Shown here: piece after piece, positions 35,606 through 49,641 of the stretch | How positions within the stretch are numbered: the first letter of the stretch is position 1 | Layout: every line of letters starts with the position of its first letter | The notes under the pieces: generated by a model | The model's database searches: none | Told to the model about the DNA's origin: nothing | The model's input: only the letters and a program-made list of their open reading frames with translations | NCBI GenBank assembly: GCA_940671915.1 | Contig: CALNVZ010003430.1 | Location: 19,374,221 to 19,438,220 of the forward strand | Direction of reading: 5' to 3' | Origin: Paracentrotus lividus | Lineage: Eukaryota > Echinodermata > Echinoidea > Camarodonta > Echinidae | Length of the DNA stretch: 64,000 bases | Made by a program: the position numbers and the translations under genes

Positions 35606-35671
<66 letters not shown>

Positions 35672-35690
35672 TATCTCTCACTCACTCTTC
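35606..35690. repeat. (CT)n microsatellite
   Basis: Pure CT passing into CTAT units. Confidence 0.95.
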
Positions 35691-36119
35691 CACACTCTCT
35701 CCACTTCTATTGAACTGTGTGCATATTCAACACGAAAATATTCATCAATATTGCTAGCTTTGTTCGTGATGCTATTATTTATTTATTTATTAAGATAATA
35801 ATGGTTTTCCATGATGCCCAGACACCATTGCATTTATTCATTTGTACTGTTTCCATTAAGTTGCTCTGTTTAAACATTTCCCAATTCAAGCTTAAACCAA
35901 AATTATTTCAAGCCTGCAGTTGTGAGCATTTGAGGGATTGTAGATAATGGACAAGTGACATACCATTTTTTTTTTTTTTTCCTTTAAACCCTTTCTTATA
36001 TTCTTAAGCAAAATAATCATGTCATCAGAATATTCTCCTTCTACAACCCTCTCCTAAACTATCCTTATGTCCATTTATATATCAATCAAGTTATTTCTTT
36101 ATATTCCTTTCCTTCCTTC

Positions 36120-36121
36120 CC

Positions 36122-36178
<57 letters not shown>

Positions 36179-36205
36179 CTCTCTTTCTTTCTCTCATTCT
36201 GTCAC
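36120..36205. repeat. (CT)n/(CTTT)n microsatellite
   Basis: Pyrimidine tract about 1 kb before the netrin start codon. Confidence 0.95.
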
Positions 36206-36429
36206 TGAATCTCACGGCTGAAAGCGGAGTACAAACAAGGTCTTTTGCTCATGACTGGTAGCCGTGACATAGAACACAAATAGAAATGTCAAGAAACAAA
36301 CAAAAGCGTAAAGAAAACCCTCGTTTTCACACCCCCGTCCGCGTAAAAAAAAAAAAAAAAAAAGAATAAAAGCTTTGCAGACCACACGTATGGAATACTA
36401 ACCTCAAATTATATTGGACTAACTACTGT

Positions 36430-36720
36430 CACACTGCAACTTCTCATTGGTTAATTCCAACGCACGCGCAGTTCCGCTGCATTGAATCTTCTTAGCGAAA
36501 TCGCGGTTGAACGCAGGCAGAGTATTTGACGCTCAATCCAAAAAGCGAGAGGACACACAAGGAAATAATATCCAGCGCTGCTTGTATTCGCATCTTTGTA
36601 AATGGTTCGACGCTCGCTCTTGCAACTGCACTCATCATAACCCGATAGAAATTCATTTCAAGGGTTTGTGACAGGCGGATGAGCTCTCGAGAGAGCCGAT
36701 AAAAGATCGAGAGAGAGAGA
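36430..36720 (+). promoter_or_regulatory. Candidate netrin promoter / 5' leader region
   Basis: About 500-800 bp before the netrin start codon the sequence becomes more GC-rich. It holds a CCAAT-type box (CATTGGTTAA, near 36447), a CG-rich ACGCACGCGCAG motif, a TATA-like GATAAAAGAT near 36698, and GAGA repeats. No transcript evidence is visible, so this is a guess from composition and motifs. Confidence 0.3.
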
Positions 36721-37232
36721 AGGAGAGACTGGAGGAAATGTCACCCAAAATGTGACTGGATGTTTATTGATCGCAACATAATTTGGATGTAATCAACTCG
36801 TATTGATTAGTATTTCTTCCCGTCTTCTTCAAATATCCGCTTGTGAGGGTTTGGACACATCGTTACTCTCGACAGAGCTATACCATTCTGGGTGATTGCT
36901 CACTGTTGAAATCCCACTTGGAGATTTGTTTTATGTTTTCGTCCTCTCTCGGAATACATGAATATAAACGAATTTGTTTCGTGATTAAGGAGTACCAGAG
37001 GATAATTCTATTTGTGACATGTTCGAGATGAAGTGTTTTCATCGGGATTTCTATGAATTTCATGTTTAAATTATATGTTGTGGATTTAATACTTACAAAT
37101 CACAGTTCAAGTGATCAGAATAATTTGGATTTATATCGCCCAATTTTTCTGATTTGGATTAAGCATATCTGAAGTTCAATGAAAATTGTAAGTCTTTGTC
37201 TAGCGAGGACGGATCCTAATTTTGGTGGTAAG

Positions 37233-38235
37233 ATGGCTTTGTGGTTGAGGGTGGTTAGTATTTTTGTGATCATGGGATTTGGCAGCTGCCAGGGAGCCCG
37301 AACGGGTATCAGCATGTTTGCAGCCCAAGACTCCAGGCGAGACCCATGCTACGGGGAGAACAACGTCCCTAAACGATGCGAGCCGGACTTCGTTAACGCC
37401 GCTTTCCAGGCTCCCGTGGAGGCATCCAGCACGTGTGGGGATCCTCCGAGTCGCTTCTGCGCTTTGTCCAGTGGAGCAGAAGGCGAGAGACAGAGGAACT
37501 GTTTCATATGCGACGAGAGTCATCCGAAACGCCGCCACCCAGCCTCCTACCTGACCGATCTGCACAATCCCAACAACCTGACATGCTGGCAGTCTGAACC
37601 GTTCACTGAAGGTCAGCACAACGTCACTCTGAAGCTATCACTGACAAAGCGCTTCGAGATCACGTACATCTCCATGGAGTTCTGTTGGCTGCACCCTGAC
37701 TCCATGGTAATCTTCAAATCGCAGGACTTCGGCAAGACATGGCAACCCTATCAGTACTACTCGAGCCAGTGCCGAAAGACCTATGGAATGCCCAAGAACG
37801 CTGTCATCACCAAGCAGAACGAGCAGGAACCAGCCTGTACGGATATTCATAGTTCGGATCTAATTTCGGGTTCCCGAGTTGCTTTCAGCACCCTGGAAGG
37901 ACGTCCCTCCGCCTACGACTTCGACAACAGTCCCGTCCTGCAGGATTGGGTCACAGCTACCGACATCAAGATCGTGTTCAACAAGTTGCCGATCCTCGGT
38001 GAGGCTGAGGATGAGAACCCTCGGGAGAGTCTCTACTACGCCCTCTCCGATCTGTCCGTTGGTGGACGCTGCAAATGCAACGGACATGCGTCAAGCTGTG
38101 GCCCAGGACGGGACGGGGAGATGGAGTGTGACTGTAAGCATAACACAGCTGGTCGAGAATGTGAGCTTTGTAAGACCTTCCATTACGACAGACCCTGGGC
38201 CAGAGCTACTACAAAGGAAGCCAACGAGTGCATAC
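37233..38235 (+). CDS. Netrin (UNC-6/netrin-1 class), first coding exon
   Basis: Encodes 334 residues plus one base before a GTAAGT donor at 38236. Residues 1-21 ([20 protein letters not shown]...) are a signal peptide; about 28-279 form the laminin N-terminal (domain VI) fold, with N-glycosylation sites in NNLTC and HNVTL and conserved stretches such as ISMEFCW and [16 protein letters not shown]; 280-334 form the first laminin-type EGF module with all eight cysteines ([10 protein letters not shown] ... FHYDRPW ... NECI). Netrins are secreted axon-guidance cues that bind DCC/UNC-40 and UNC5 receptors through this region. An in-frame ATG at 37179 would add 18 residues before the signal peptide; 37233 is preferred for its signal peptide and better context (aagATGg). 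Later exons (LE2, LE3, NTR/C345C) were not found before 64000, so intron 1 is apparently over 25 kb. The locally high GC supports a coding exon. Confidence 0.93.
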
Positions 38236-41200
38236 GTAAGTACAAAATATGCCATCCCCATTTGTTACTATAGTTCCTCTAGACTTCTTTGGTATGTTGT
38301 CATGTTTGTTATCCAAATGTCACATTCAGGCTTTCCTTTCGATTCGATCTGAAACTTCATTATAATTTTGTAATGTTGGAGATGATCAAAAGATTTTGAT
38401 TGAATGAAGAAACCTAATAAATCGTTAGAAGTTTGAATAGAAATGCAAACCACGTTGTTAATTAGTTTCGCAAGCTACATTTGGATGAAATCTGTGATAA
38501 GATAGAGAATCTATTATTTGCATCCATCCTGCTCATCACTGCTGCTCATGGAACTTGCAAAAAATGTATATGAAATATACTTTGAAACGTAATGTATACG
38601 AAATATACTTTGTATATGTAGATTCCACAGTGATGTGTGATGTTTAATGAGAGATTGAAGTGAAGCCTTTTTAAAACTCAGTTTTTGGTGTCAAGGCTTT
38701 ATTGCTCTCTTCTTCATAAAAAAAAAACTTTTAAAAATTAGGCCTACTGCAGTATATCATGCTGACGAAACATATATCACTTTTTATTAAGTCAAGACAC
38801 TTTCAGCGGGTAGTCAATTAATGACACAAGTTGTAAGAGATTTTTTTTTTTTTTTTCTTCTTCTTCTTTTTGAGGTAAATAAAGTTTACATCTCTGAACA
38901 TATACCTTGTTGTAATTTATGTTCGGCTACCTTGCATCGTTCCCCTTCGAATTTATTCAACCCGTGATTGAGTGCCCGAAATGCGATCCAAGTGTTGAAA
39001 TTCATGAGTAATAATTGTTGCAAACTCCGCCATGGGATCATAGGAGGCTAGACACTGCCCCTCCCTCCATTTATCCAGAGAATGTTTCCATTGTCAGTTT
39101 GTTCAGATGATGAAAATTTTTACGGGATTGCTTTTGAACACGATGAAGTTTAATATACAAGAAGTGTCTCGTAAATTGAGAAACGGAACACTCGTCGCGT
39201 TTTTTATACAGACTCCATTGCCAAACTGTGGCTATTTCTAATATTTGAATTATGATGACAAGTAGCTGTTATGCAAAAAGCGATATCTCATGATTCATTC
39301 ATTATTTTGTTTTAAAGATTTGCCCCCTTTTAAAACTCATCTTCTTTCTATATAACATTATGACCTGCTTTTGCGTTGAATACAGATCCTTTAAACACGA
39401 ATAATAATTCAGCAGAAAAGTAGAAGTTGTAAATACAAGATTATAAGCATTATGGACTTATAAAGTACCGCAAAACAAACAAAACATCTTGTCAATGTTA
39501 ACGCACATGTGAGGACACCATGGATGCCTCATAGATCACTCATGGGGTGTCTTGAAATGCCTCTAATCATGGTTAATTTGTGGCCGATGGACGACAAGGA
39601 AGCGCTGCATTTGTGACTAATTCCTTCTTAGCTACTGGTCCGCCGTAGGGGTGGACTCCCCTTCACCATTTGAATTAATAAGACCCTCGTCCCTTATTAA
39701 TCCTGCAAGTACCGCAAGCAGGGATAACATGTACAGAGTCAATGTATTTGAGGGTTTCTTGGTGATAAGAGGGTTAATGTAACATTGGAGGGTTCTAAAT
39801 CTAAGAGCGGCTAGACGAATACCCCCTATAGGTTCCTTTGTGTTCTCGTTGCCATTTGTAAAATAGGTCATCGTTCTTCAAAATTAAGAATGTATTGTTC
39901 ACTGGCATAGTGCCGATGGTATAATGTAAATGTAGTACCCGATTGGACTATTCACAAACACTTTGGAATAATCAAAGGATCACTTGACGTAATTTGCCCA
40001 GCACTTTGAGGTTCTCGAGCAAAACAAAACAAAACAAAAAAACGGGAAAAAGGGAAGAAATCCTGAACTGGAACAATGCTCGAATGTCAAAAATGGGGGC
40101 ATCTTCAAACCGAACTTACATTTAGGCCTAAGATGCTTGTTGTTCGAAATTTCCATTTAATTATAAGCATATTTATAATAAAGCTACTTTATTTTTAAAT
40201 TTGCAGACTTATTTTCCGAATATTCTTCAACCTTAGCAGGAAAAGATCATTGACAGAAATATCAGATATCTAAATAAGGCAGAAATTGAAACCATTTTTT
40301 TTTAAATTTAGATATATATCATTGCAATATTTTCGGTTCGAAGACGTTTTGAAAATTGTAATTCGTCATGAATAAAACAATGAAGCTTGCTGGCTGTGAC
40401 TCTATTGAAATGCAATTCTAGAAATTGAAATCATTAACAATGAATGAATTTTGTAATTGAGTTATCCACCATCATTCATTTTATGCATTTCACTCTTGCC
40501 CCCGAGCATTCATCCCCTCGGCTCTAATAAAAAAAAAAGAACCTTTTCAGAAACTGACGATTTCTTCTGGCTAAAGTTTCCTCAATTTCTTCATTTTCAA
40601 TCCTATTTACGTCGTGAGTATTTTCCACCATGGCATTAGTATTCGGGGCACTCAAGACTTAATCATTGCCTCACCAACACTTACTGTTTTGAAGAGAAAA
40701 ATATCGCGAAACTCGAGACGAGCTTTAGGCCGAGCGTCTGGATTAAAATAATATGAAAAATATAGAGAGGAGACGGAGAAATAGCGAGGATTTTACCCCA
40801 GAAAACGAATTTTCGCTCGAGTTTAGGAGCTCGAGAAAAACAGAATACGTATATATTTTTCTTCTTCTTCTTTCTTAGGGGGTACAAACAAGTTGTGACT
40901 AAAGGGCCATCGTTGGTTTGAGTTGGAAAAAAAAGTCTCGCGTCTAAAACATATAAAAAGTTTGGGTTGTGTTTCACGAAAACATTAAGATATTTTTTAA
41001 TCGAGGGGGAAAAATAAGAATAATTAATGTAGACTTTGTGTACATTGTTTGCACAGGGGTACTATAAGATCAGACAGTTTTTTATTTTGGAAAGGGTTTA
41101 GAAACCATTTCAATTCTGAACCTATTCGCTTAAAATTGTTCAAAATGTTCAAATCTAGGATGGACGGAAGGGATACACAACCAAAGTTACGAATTTCATT

Positions 41201-43488
41201 TTATTAATGTTAATATAATATTATTTGAAAATTAAACGTGAATGGCCCTTTCGTCTCTCGTCGTGGATTTTACATGAGAATTTTTGATAATTAGAGAACA
41301 TGAACACGTTGACAGAAGCTGATGTCATTGCATGGCTGAAGAATGCTGTTCCATGAGTCAAATAAACCTTTGTGACTTCCATCAATTATTAGGTATTGTG
41401 TGCCATTTATGACCAATTGTGCGTATCATTTACCATTGTGATTCGTCTTTCATATTCTATGACTTTGATTTCTTCGTCATTTATTTTCACACGCTGTGCG
41501 ATTAGCATGAAAGCAATAAAAGTCCATTAACTCGTCATGAATACAATACATTGTACAGTGTGATCGCAGTATATGCCTGGGTTGGGGGCTTGATTTGGGT
41601 ATAGGGTATTAAGGGACAGAAGACAAATCTATTTGAAATAATTCATAATGATTTATAATTTGTTGTAATTAAACTGATAATAACGATAAACTAATTTTTG
41701 TGTAGCAAATATGTACCACATGATAATAAAAACCTCCATTTATTTGCTCTTCCAATGCATTAAACTCTGTTAGTCGTTTCGTCAGTGCACACTTCAGTTT
41801 TAAGAAATATAAAACCTGGTACGATTGTCTGCCAGCCGTATTCATCCTTCAGTATGTATTAAGTTTTATGTAATTCATAATTTACGGACATAAAAACAAC
41901 AACAACAACCGCCAACTATAAAGTTGACTCAACCTTAATGTAATTGTCTATAATGCACAGAATGGATTCGAACCATTTATTTTTTATTATTTTTTTGTTT
42001 AATACATGTAGCATACCAGGATGAACTTATGATGCAATTGCTAATATCCATGGATTATTTTTTTTTAATATTTTAAATCAAAATCATTCATACATTCATA
42101 TGCAGAAGCCATTATGACCCTCTTCACCCCTCCACTCCCCCTCCCTGCCTCTCATTAACGTCAGTCATTTCCAATGACCCAATTAGCATGGTCAGGCAAA
42201 CTTGAAGAGCTATCCATGAACCGATCCATACCCCAAACAGCAGGCATCACTATAGGCTCGCGACAGGGACTCTGCGACTGGACTTTACCTTTACATCTCA
42301 TGAAGAGGTGTCGCTACAGAACAAATAAAAAAGGGAAATAATAGGAAGTCAAAATAATGCTGCACGTATTACGGTTTGAGAGGAAAACTGACCAATGGAA
42401 AGAATGGGATAAAAGGAGGTGTTTTGTGTAAAGTAATTCGTTACGGTATGCAAGCGTGAAATAGGTTTCTTGTTGAAAATATAAAATAAACCCGAGTATG
42501 CTTCGATTGAGCTGAAAGGGTTTCGGATCAGATCGTTTGTGCTCTGACATTTAGGTGAGAAAAGACTGAATGCGTACCACAAAGTTAAATTGATTTTCTT
42601 ACATTCCATTGCCCGAGTCGAGGTTGCAATTATATTCTTTCTATTGGCAATTTTCGTGATGAAAATTTCGACTCAAAATTCTGTATTCAGATGGAATGTA
42701 CACATCATCATAATTATGATTGTTCAACAGTCAAGATATGATAACATTTATAACTCACCTCATTGTTAAAACCTCTGTTATAACTCTTGATATCAGCCCC
42801 TATTCGTCCATGTATATCATGTATGTATTCTGTATTACAAAATTTAAAAGAATATCTGTGAAAAGTAGCTGATTTTATTAATTGTTTAATAAGATCAAAA
42901 TGCAAATAATACATAAATTCTATTGGGATTTGTTTTTGCAATCTACACTAAAATAAATATGAAAATGTGCATCATTCGTCAAACCAATTTGATGTTCATT
43001 ATTAGTAAAAACGTAATTTTTTTTATTTTTATTTATTTATTTATTTTTTTACAATTAATAATGCTAAATTAGAAGTGTTAAAACAAATCTCGGGAAATAA
43101 CATATTTGTTTTCCTTCACACATTTTGATGCCATGTCAATGCAATACAAATCATGTCGACGCCTGGTCGAGCGATAGCTGATGAAATGTTGTCTCCTCTT
43201 ATAATCAGACTGCATAATAAATCGTAATTAATTACTTTGAATAATTCATGTCATTGATTTTCCCAAGGTTCAGTCTGGCCCTCTGGGGTCGACCGATGTA
43301 TTTCATTATGAGTAAGATGTCTTTAACGGGGGGATGTTTTAGCGGGTTCGTCTTTGAATCTCATGGTAACGGAGCTAGGGGCGAAAATCAAGGGCGCCAG
43401 TTTATAGTCTCTGAGTTTTGCTTTTCACTTTTGATGCTCTTCAATTTTACCCCCACCCTGGGCCCTCCAATCCCTCTTTCTCTCTTTT

Positions 43489-43519
<31 letters not shown>

Positions 43520-46500
43520 TTCTATTTCTCTCTCTCTCTCTCATTCTTGATCCTGATATTTGTACACTACCCTCACTCAAAATCGGGTCGGTAAACACTC
43601 GACCCCCCCCCTACTCCCCAGTAGCGTTTACCCCTTTAATATTTTTTCGTCTCTTATTCACAATGACGTTGAATTCAGCCAGACACCATATGATTAAAAC
43701 TGTTAGTTTTATCATGGATTCGAGCATTCGACTTGACTTGTTTTAAATATCGAGACATTCACTGGGGTTTTCCTCGAGATTTAAAGTAAAAACTAAAAAG
43801 TCTCAAATCTTTTTCTGGAAAGAGCTATCGTCACTAACTCAGCGTGAAGTCATTATACCCATCAGCCCCTTGTAATATAAATCGTGCTTGCTGGGTGCAA
43901 CAAGCAGTCGTCGAATTGAATTATAATTATTTTTCTCGACTGTTGGAATTCGTTGTTGCGATTTCATTTGGTGACATTTCGGCGTATAATAACTTTGCTC
44001 AGTTTTTGTTACCGATAGATGGCTATAGGTCGAACTTACCCGACTAAACAAACCTCGAGAGTGTTGTCAATTTGAAAGTGATAAGCGAGCTCCACTTCAC
44101 ATTGTTTAAACTAAACTGAATTGGGATAGGATGTAGGCCTACAAAATACACAATAATTATGTTCCTAGTCTTACATATATTGTAATTACAAGACTTTTTT
44201 TTCTTCAGGCACTTGTAATCTTAGTAGTGGAATCTTATCCGGATTTCATAACGGGGTATTTTCGATTTGGGGCCCCTTTTGTTTTTATTCTGTTTGTTTC
44301 CGCAAGTCACGTTTTGTTAGAATATTATGATGGATAATATCGATGAAATGAACTCAAGTTCAACATTGGGGTATTCTTTAAAAATGTATAAACACGAGTA
44401 AAAAGAAAACAAACTGTATGAAATATGAGATGTCTCAACAGCCGATTAAACTCTAGGTGTGACTTGAACGACTTGGGCCGTGAACTTTGGACACGTGTTT
44501 TAAACATCTTGAAAGATTTGTGGAGGGGAATTGGGACAAGATGCACCAGTTGACCTCGTTGTGACCTGAATGAAAAATGATCGGATATATTATCTGTACC
44601 ATGTTCCAATAACACATTATTCATGTAAAACAAGGCATGTAAACACCATGTATTGCCAACACGTAAGGCGTCCGTCAATCTGTGTGGTTTCAAATCACGA
44701 GCGTAAAAATTGAATACAGTTAGACATTGTATCACTAATGAATTCGCAGTGATCAATTAACGTAACCATTCTAAACCTAATTACAAATGTCCATGAGAGA
44801 TTTCATTGATCAGAGATTCCTTGAGTCCGCCGATTTAATTGTTGTACGGGTGAACAGATCTTAGGAAAAACATGTATTTTTAATGAAATACTTTTAATCA
44901 CAAAAAAAAAAATGAAAAAGCAAACTTAGACAATGGCATGTTCGCTGAATTCTGAATTTTCTTTGTAACATAAGCTTTACTCTAGCCAGTTCATCATCTT
45001 AATGCACTATAGTACGAATCACATTTAGTCAATTAAAGTTACAGAGTGCATCGAAATATATTGACAATTAGTGCAAAACAAAATAGTGATTTTCCATTTT
45101 GTTGCCATTTTAGATTTCACATATTATTTTCATTCAAACGAACTGTTCTTTAATAAACTGCATCATGAATTAATTCTAATTCGCCTGTCATTTTTTCTCT
45201 TCCTGTGGATATTTATAACGTTACATTTTTTTTTTTTGGTTTTTTTTTTTTGATGATACCGAAGTTTCACTAAAATGAAGAAGAGTCTGGTTTAAAGTTC
45301 TGTGGTTTGGTTGGGTTGGCGGAATGAGTGAGGGTATCGGCAAACACACAAACATCTGGTTTGGGGAACATAATGAATCTGATTCTGCTTGAGGTTAGGA
45401 TCGATATAAGGAGGCGAGTCGCAGACAGCAAGAATCGAACATTAGAGGAGAGAGACGACAAGAGAAATACATAAAACCAAATTGGGATGTCGATTTGAAG
45501 AAGATTTGAAAAAGGAATGAGAGAGAAAGAGAAAGAGGTAGATAGAGAGAAAGATGGGGAAATATAATCGTGATAATAACCACAGCAACTGTGAATTTCG
45601 ATAGAGTACATTTGAAATTGAAATGATAGACAGAAAGAGAAAGGGATGGAGAGAGAGAGAGAGGGAAAGAAAATAAACAAACCAAATGTGAATTTCGAGT
45701 CAGCAAACTCACAATCGAAGGGAAAAGAGAAAGGGAGAAAGGCGGAAAATGAGGAGAGAAGTGGCACGAATAAGGGGGGAAAGACAACAACGAATGAATG
45801 TTGTGAGATAGAAATGCCATAAAATGTGGGCAATGTGGCTAAAGTTTGCATATTGCATGATGTGATAACTATGAATTATTGATAAGCGAATGTAGTCCGC
45901 GGTCGTGATATAGGGTGTCAATGTAGGTTCTGTGAGCAATGATGAGAGCACAAAGATAAGTACAATGAATTATGAATTTAACCGTTGAAGGGGGGTTAAA
46001 GATGATAGAAGAACAGCAAACATTATAATATACAAGGTGATGAATAAGGAGATAGAAACAGATTTATATGCTTATGAGAGAGAAAGAGAGAGAGAGAGAG
46101 AAAGCAAGAAAGAGAGAGAGAAAAGAAGGGAGCGTGACGGAATAGAGAAAGGGAGAGGCAAATACCAAACGAGAAAGAGATAGGGAGAGGAAAATAGACA
46201 GAGAGATGAAGAGAAAGGGAGAGAGAAAGAGATGAAGAAATAGAGCTCAAAAAGAAAGAGATAGGGAGAGAGGAGACGAAGAGAAAGAGAAAAGGAGACG
46301 GAGAAAAAAATGAGAGAGGGTGAGAAAAATCTGGAAGCAGACGACAAATTAGGAGAATAAAACAGGCGCCGTTGAATGTCAAGATATCGGCATATCGATC
46401 AGAGGCATCGTCTGATTTTGATCGATTGTACCCTAATCGATGCCCTTGGAATTGGATTTCGCCATAAGCTATTGTGCACAAGTGAGCAACCGTTGTGGTT

Positions 46501-47020
46501 AGATAGTATCGTACCATGTCATTGGACTTGTCTATAAGCTAAATATTGCGTTGTGAAGGCTAACTGTTAATAAAAACACTTTTTTGCATTGTACATAATA
46601 CAAAATGATGATCGACTAATTGAAATAGGTTTATTAGGTGGGAAACTAGCCTTGAAAATTTCAGAGAAACGTCATTTAATTGACCAGTAAATCGGTGCTC
46701 AATGTTCTACTGTTTAAGCATAAATAAAAACTACTCAAAAAGCGCTTATCATGTTTATGGTCGTAAACAATGGAAATTGAATTCTTTAATGGTTAGTAAT
46801 AAAATAATTTGTCATTTCAAAATAATTGCTCCGTCTGTCGTTTATCGTTTTTATACCAAAAGTTTGCAGGCCTGGGTAAAAGGTTTTCTAACGTAAATAC
46901 ATTCCGTGTAAAACCCACGACCATGGACTCCCATGTATGATTTCATTCCCTGATGTCCTTAATTGTGTCCCATTTGCAAAGTCACAGTCGTCTATCATAC
47001 AAAATGGGCCATGACTGGCA
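38236..47020. other. Netrin intron 1, proximal part
   Basis: AT-rich with no exon recognised. It includes a CT tract (43466-43545) and a long purine-rich tract (45480-46350). The more GC-balanced block at 39600-39870 has no recognisable protein. Confidence 0.55.
45480..46350. repeat. Long purine-rich (GA-type) tract
   Basis: Most bases over about 870 bp are A or G, in degenerate GAGA/GAAA units in two blocks (45480-45760 and 46075-46350). Long minus-strand frames here (up to 193 residues, Ser/Phe/Leu-rich) are low-complexity artefacts. Confidence 0.85.
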
Positions 47021-47106
47021 GGGGCGTAGCCAGCTTCGTTTTATTCAGGAGTGGGGGCGAACAAAATTTATCAAACATTTGATTTATATAGTTCACAATG
47101 TTTTTT

Positions 47107-47141
<35 letters not shown>

Positions 47142-49380
47142 ACTTAATGTATAAATAAAGCATATGGACCTCAATCATATATTATAATAATGATAATTAA
47201 TAATACAATTTTCAAAACATGAATAAGACAGGGTAGGCCTAATTGTCAATTATTCAACATGACTGTTCAATGCACATGTTTTGTGATCAATTATTGTTTG
47301 TAGCTTGGGGTTGGTATTTTTTCCTCTGCGCAATTACCAAATATTGCGAACGGCAATATTTTGAATCCGTTCGATATAAGGGGCCTGTACCAAAACATGG
47401 GAATGTAAAATTTTTCTATCGATAATTATTTACAATGATTTAGGACAAAACTTTCCCAGCGCCCACTTTTATGTCATTTTCAGCTGGGGCTATAGCCCTC
47501 CCCCATCGCCCACTCACCCCCTTACCCATTCATCAGTGCTGCAGCGGGGACAGGAGGAGGGCGTGCCTGGTAAACTCATACCCAGGGGTTGGTACAAATC
47601 TGTAAACTTCATTAGAAGATCAAGGCCAACATTCCCCAAACTTCTATTTCCTTTGATTTCAAGTCGGGTACGAAAAAATTGCAGCGACCTTGCTGCCAGA
47701 GAAAAACATGTGTAAGATTTGATAGCTGATTTTCTGTTTCGTTGCGCTCGAAAATCCAGACACCTGAAATTTAGAAGAAAATACCTTTGGAGAATTCTTG
47801 AAAAGAAAAACAAAATAATTTACTCAATAATGGACAAAATAAATTGTATTTTTACCGTTACCTAGGTAACATGCAGCAACAAAGAAATGTCGGAGTATTG
47901 TTGTCAATATTTTATGGGGTTTACCGATCCAACCATGTATTAACTTCTTTTAGCAAGGCGTTTTCTGTCCCAAATGTATGACACGGAAACATTCATCCAC
48001 AGAAAACTATTGGGTGCTCGAGTGCATCATGTCAACTTTCTGAAGCTTCATTAATAATGATTTATGCACTGTTGAACTGCAAAATCTTTCTATTAAATAC
48101 CTATGGATATTCTTATTTCAAACTCTATGTCATAAATAACTATCCATGAGACAAATGCATCAACATCGATTTATTTTAACCAATGTCGTACGAAGGGTTC
48201 AACCCGTCTGAAGACGTGGAAGATGTTCTATTTTCGATCTCACCAACTTATTAGCGAACATCCGAGAATGAACATGGGAAATGAAACGTCTTCCTTCGAT
48301 TCGCTCTAACAACATTAGGATCGTCGATGACTTTCCCAAATATTTTCGGAAAGAGATGAACTCTATCATGAGGTCACGTGTGAAGTTCAACTTCGTGTCT
48401 TCCCACAACTCTTGAAAGCATGTTCACGCTGGAGAACTGGACCCTGTTGCATTGGTGGTTACTTTGACATCAATCATCGATGTTAACTTCCTGATAATCT
48501 TGGATTTTGATTGGCTATTGACTTGTGTTGACATGGTCATGATGGTAGTTACCATTAATGGGAGAGTTACCATTAATGATAAGTTTATGCAACAGGGCTC
48601 TGGATTTCCAAGTATGATTTTAGGTCCCACATACCTGTGATAAAGACTTCGGAAACTATTTAGAAAAACATTATGGCACTTACAAAGAGTAACTAAATTA
48701 ATTGTGTTTTTTTTAGTTGAACTTAGTTTCATTACCCTTGGTCATGTTGGTAGAAATCCCTGTTACTTACAATTACATATTTAGATCACGTGTTGGGGGG
48801 CATCACGTGAAGCTAACCAGGGCCTTGCTAGAGGTTGTCCAATGAACCCGTAGAATGTTCAATTACCTGAAATTAAAGAACAGGAACTATAGGTAAACTC
48901 AAACTGTGCCCTCATCATGGCCAAAGACCAACATGGACACCAACGGACATCACGAAAACCACAACACCAAAGTCAAAGTATATACAATTTTTGGTATGAT
49001 TGGTATTCAAAAGTGTGGGCCCGTTTTGCCGATCAAGATGATGATTATGATGATGATGAGGAAGTAATATCGACGCGGAATTTTTTTGGACATATCAAAA
49101 TGACTGCACCAGAAGTGTCAACTCAAGTTTACCTTTGCAGGCGGGAATGACTGAAGCAGTCGCTTGTTGACCTGCAAGAATCACCTTGGGCGTTGGGTAA
49201 TCATCAATCGTGATTTTAAGTAGGACGGTCTAATCATGTTCAATATTGATGATGATCATTATGGTTTATGTTACATTACTCAAGCTTCAGAAGCGAGTAT
49301 AGGGGACAGAGGGACATAGAGCAGAAAGTCATGTCCTGGTGACTTCATAATGAGGATTGATTCGATAATTTGCACCAGCG
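47021..49380. other. Netrin intron 1, middle part
   Basis: Holds an isolated MITE-like left end CAGGGGCGTAGCCAG (near 47021), a T run (47106-47140) and the short element at 48434-48606. No exon recognised. Confidence 0.5.
48434..48606. mobile_element. ~170-bp MITE
   Basis: Ends GGACCCTGTTGCAT and ATGCAACAGGGCTCT are inverted repeats. Internal copies of GTTACCATTAATG and TGACATCAATCATCG suggest degenerate inner repeats. Confidence 0.55.
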
Positions 49381-49382
49381 CA

Positions 49383-49450
49383 TCGAGTTGCTTTCGAACC
49401 TGTGACCTTCCAGAGTGACGAGACCACTATAGCCTTCCACACCTCAGCAG
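49383..49450 (-). mobile_element. tRNA-like SINE head (minus strand)
   Basis: On the minus strand: GGCTATAGTGGTCTCGTCAC, then GGTCACAGGTTCGAAAGC, with a B-box-like GGTTCGAAA. The A box is degenerate. Probably a decayed SINE head. Confidence 0.4.
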
Positions 49451-49641
49451 CGTTTGCACAAGCGATACTGATTATAGCGAACATGACAAGACAACACGCT
49501 TTAAGTTGGGAGTCACATAGGCTTATTCGTCAAAAGAATTCGAACACACGCTGGAGTTAATGTTTCGATAATGAGAAATGTGGTAGCATTCAGGCGTACT
49601 GGTAGCACTAACTGGAACATCTTCATCATCATCGAGATTCC

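Larger units (their letters stand above)
26909..36429. other. Intergenic region, hydrolase gene 2 to netrin
   Basis: About 9.5 kb with no coding sequence I can support. It holds a hairpin (27772-27818), a tRNA-derived SINE (about 30520-30850), a TTAA-flanked MITE (32391-32972), a 26-bp palindrome (32102-32127), an ATA-repeat tail (34310-34345) and several CT tracts (30004-30042, 35606-35690, 36120-36205). AATAAA at 27272-27277 is a possible poly(A) signal for gene 2. Confidence 0.5.

Noticed and set aside
39600-39871. 79-residue minus-strand frame in a GC-balanced block
   Set aside because: No recognisable family, no splice context; kept only as a possible conserved noncoding block.
45270-46517. 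Minus-strand frames of 141-193 residues
   Set aside because: Low-complexity Ser/Phe/Leu strings from a purine tract, with no domain and no splice support.
47021-47520. Possible MITE beginning CAGGGGCGTAGCCAG
   Set aside because: No matching right end found; GCTATAGCCCTCCCCC near 47490 is not a clear inverse, so limits cannot be set.
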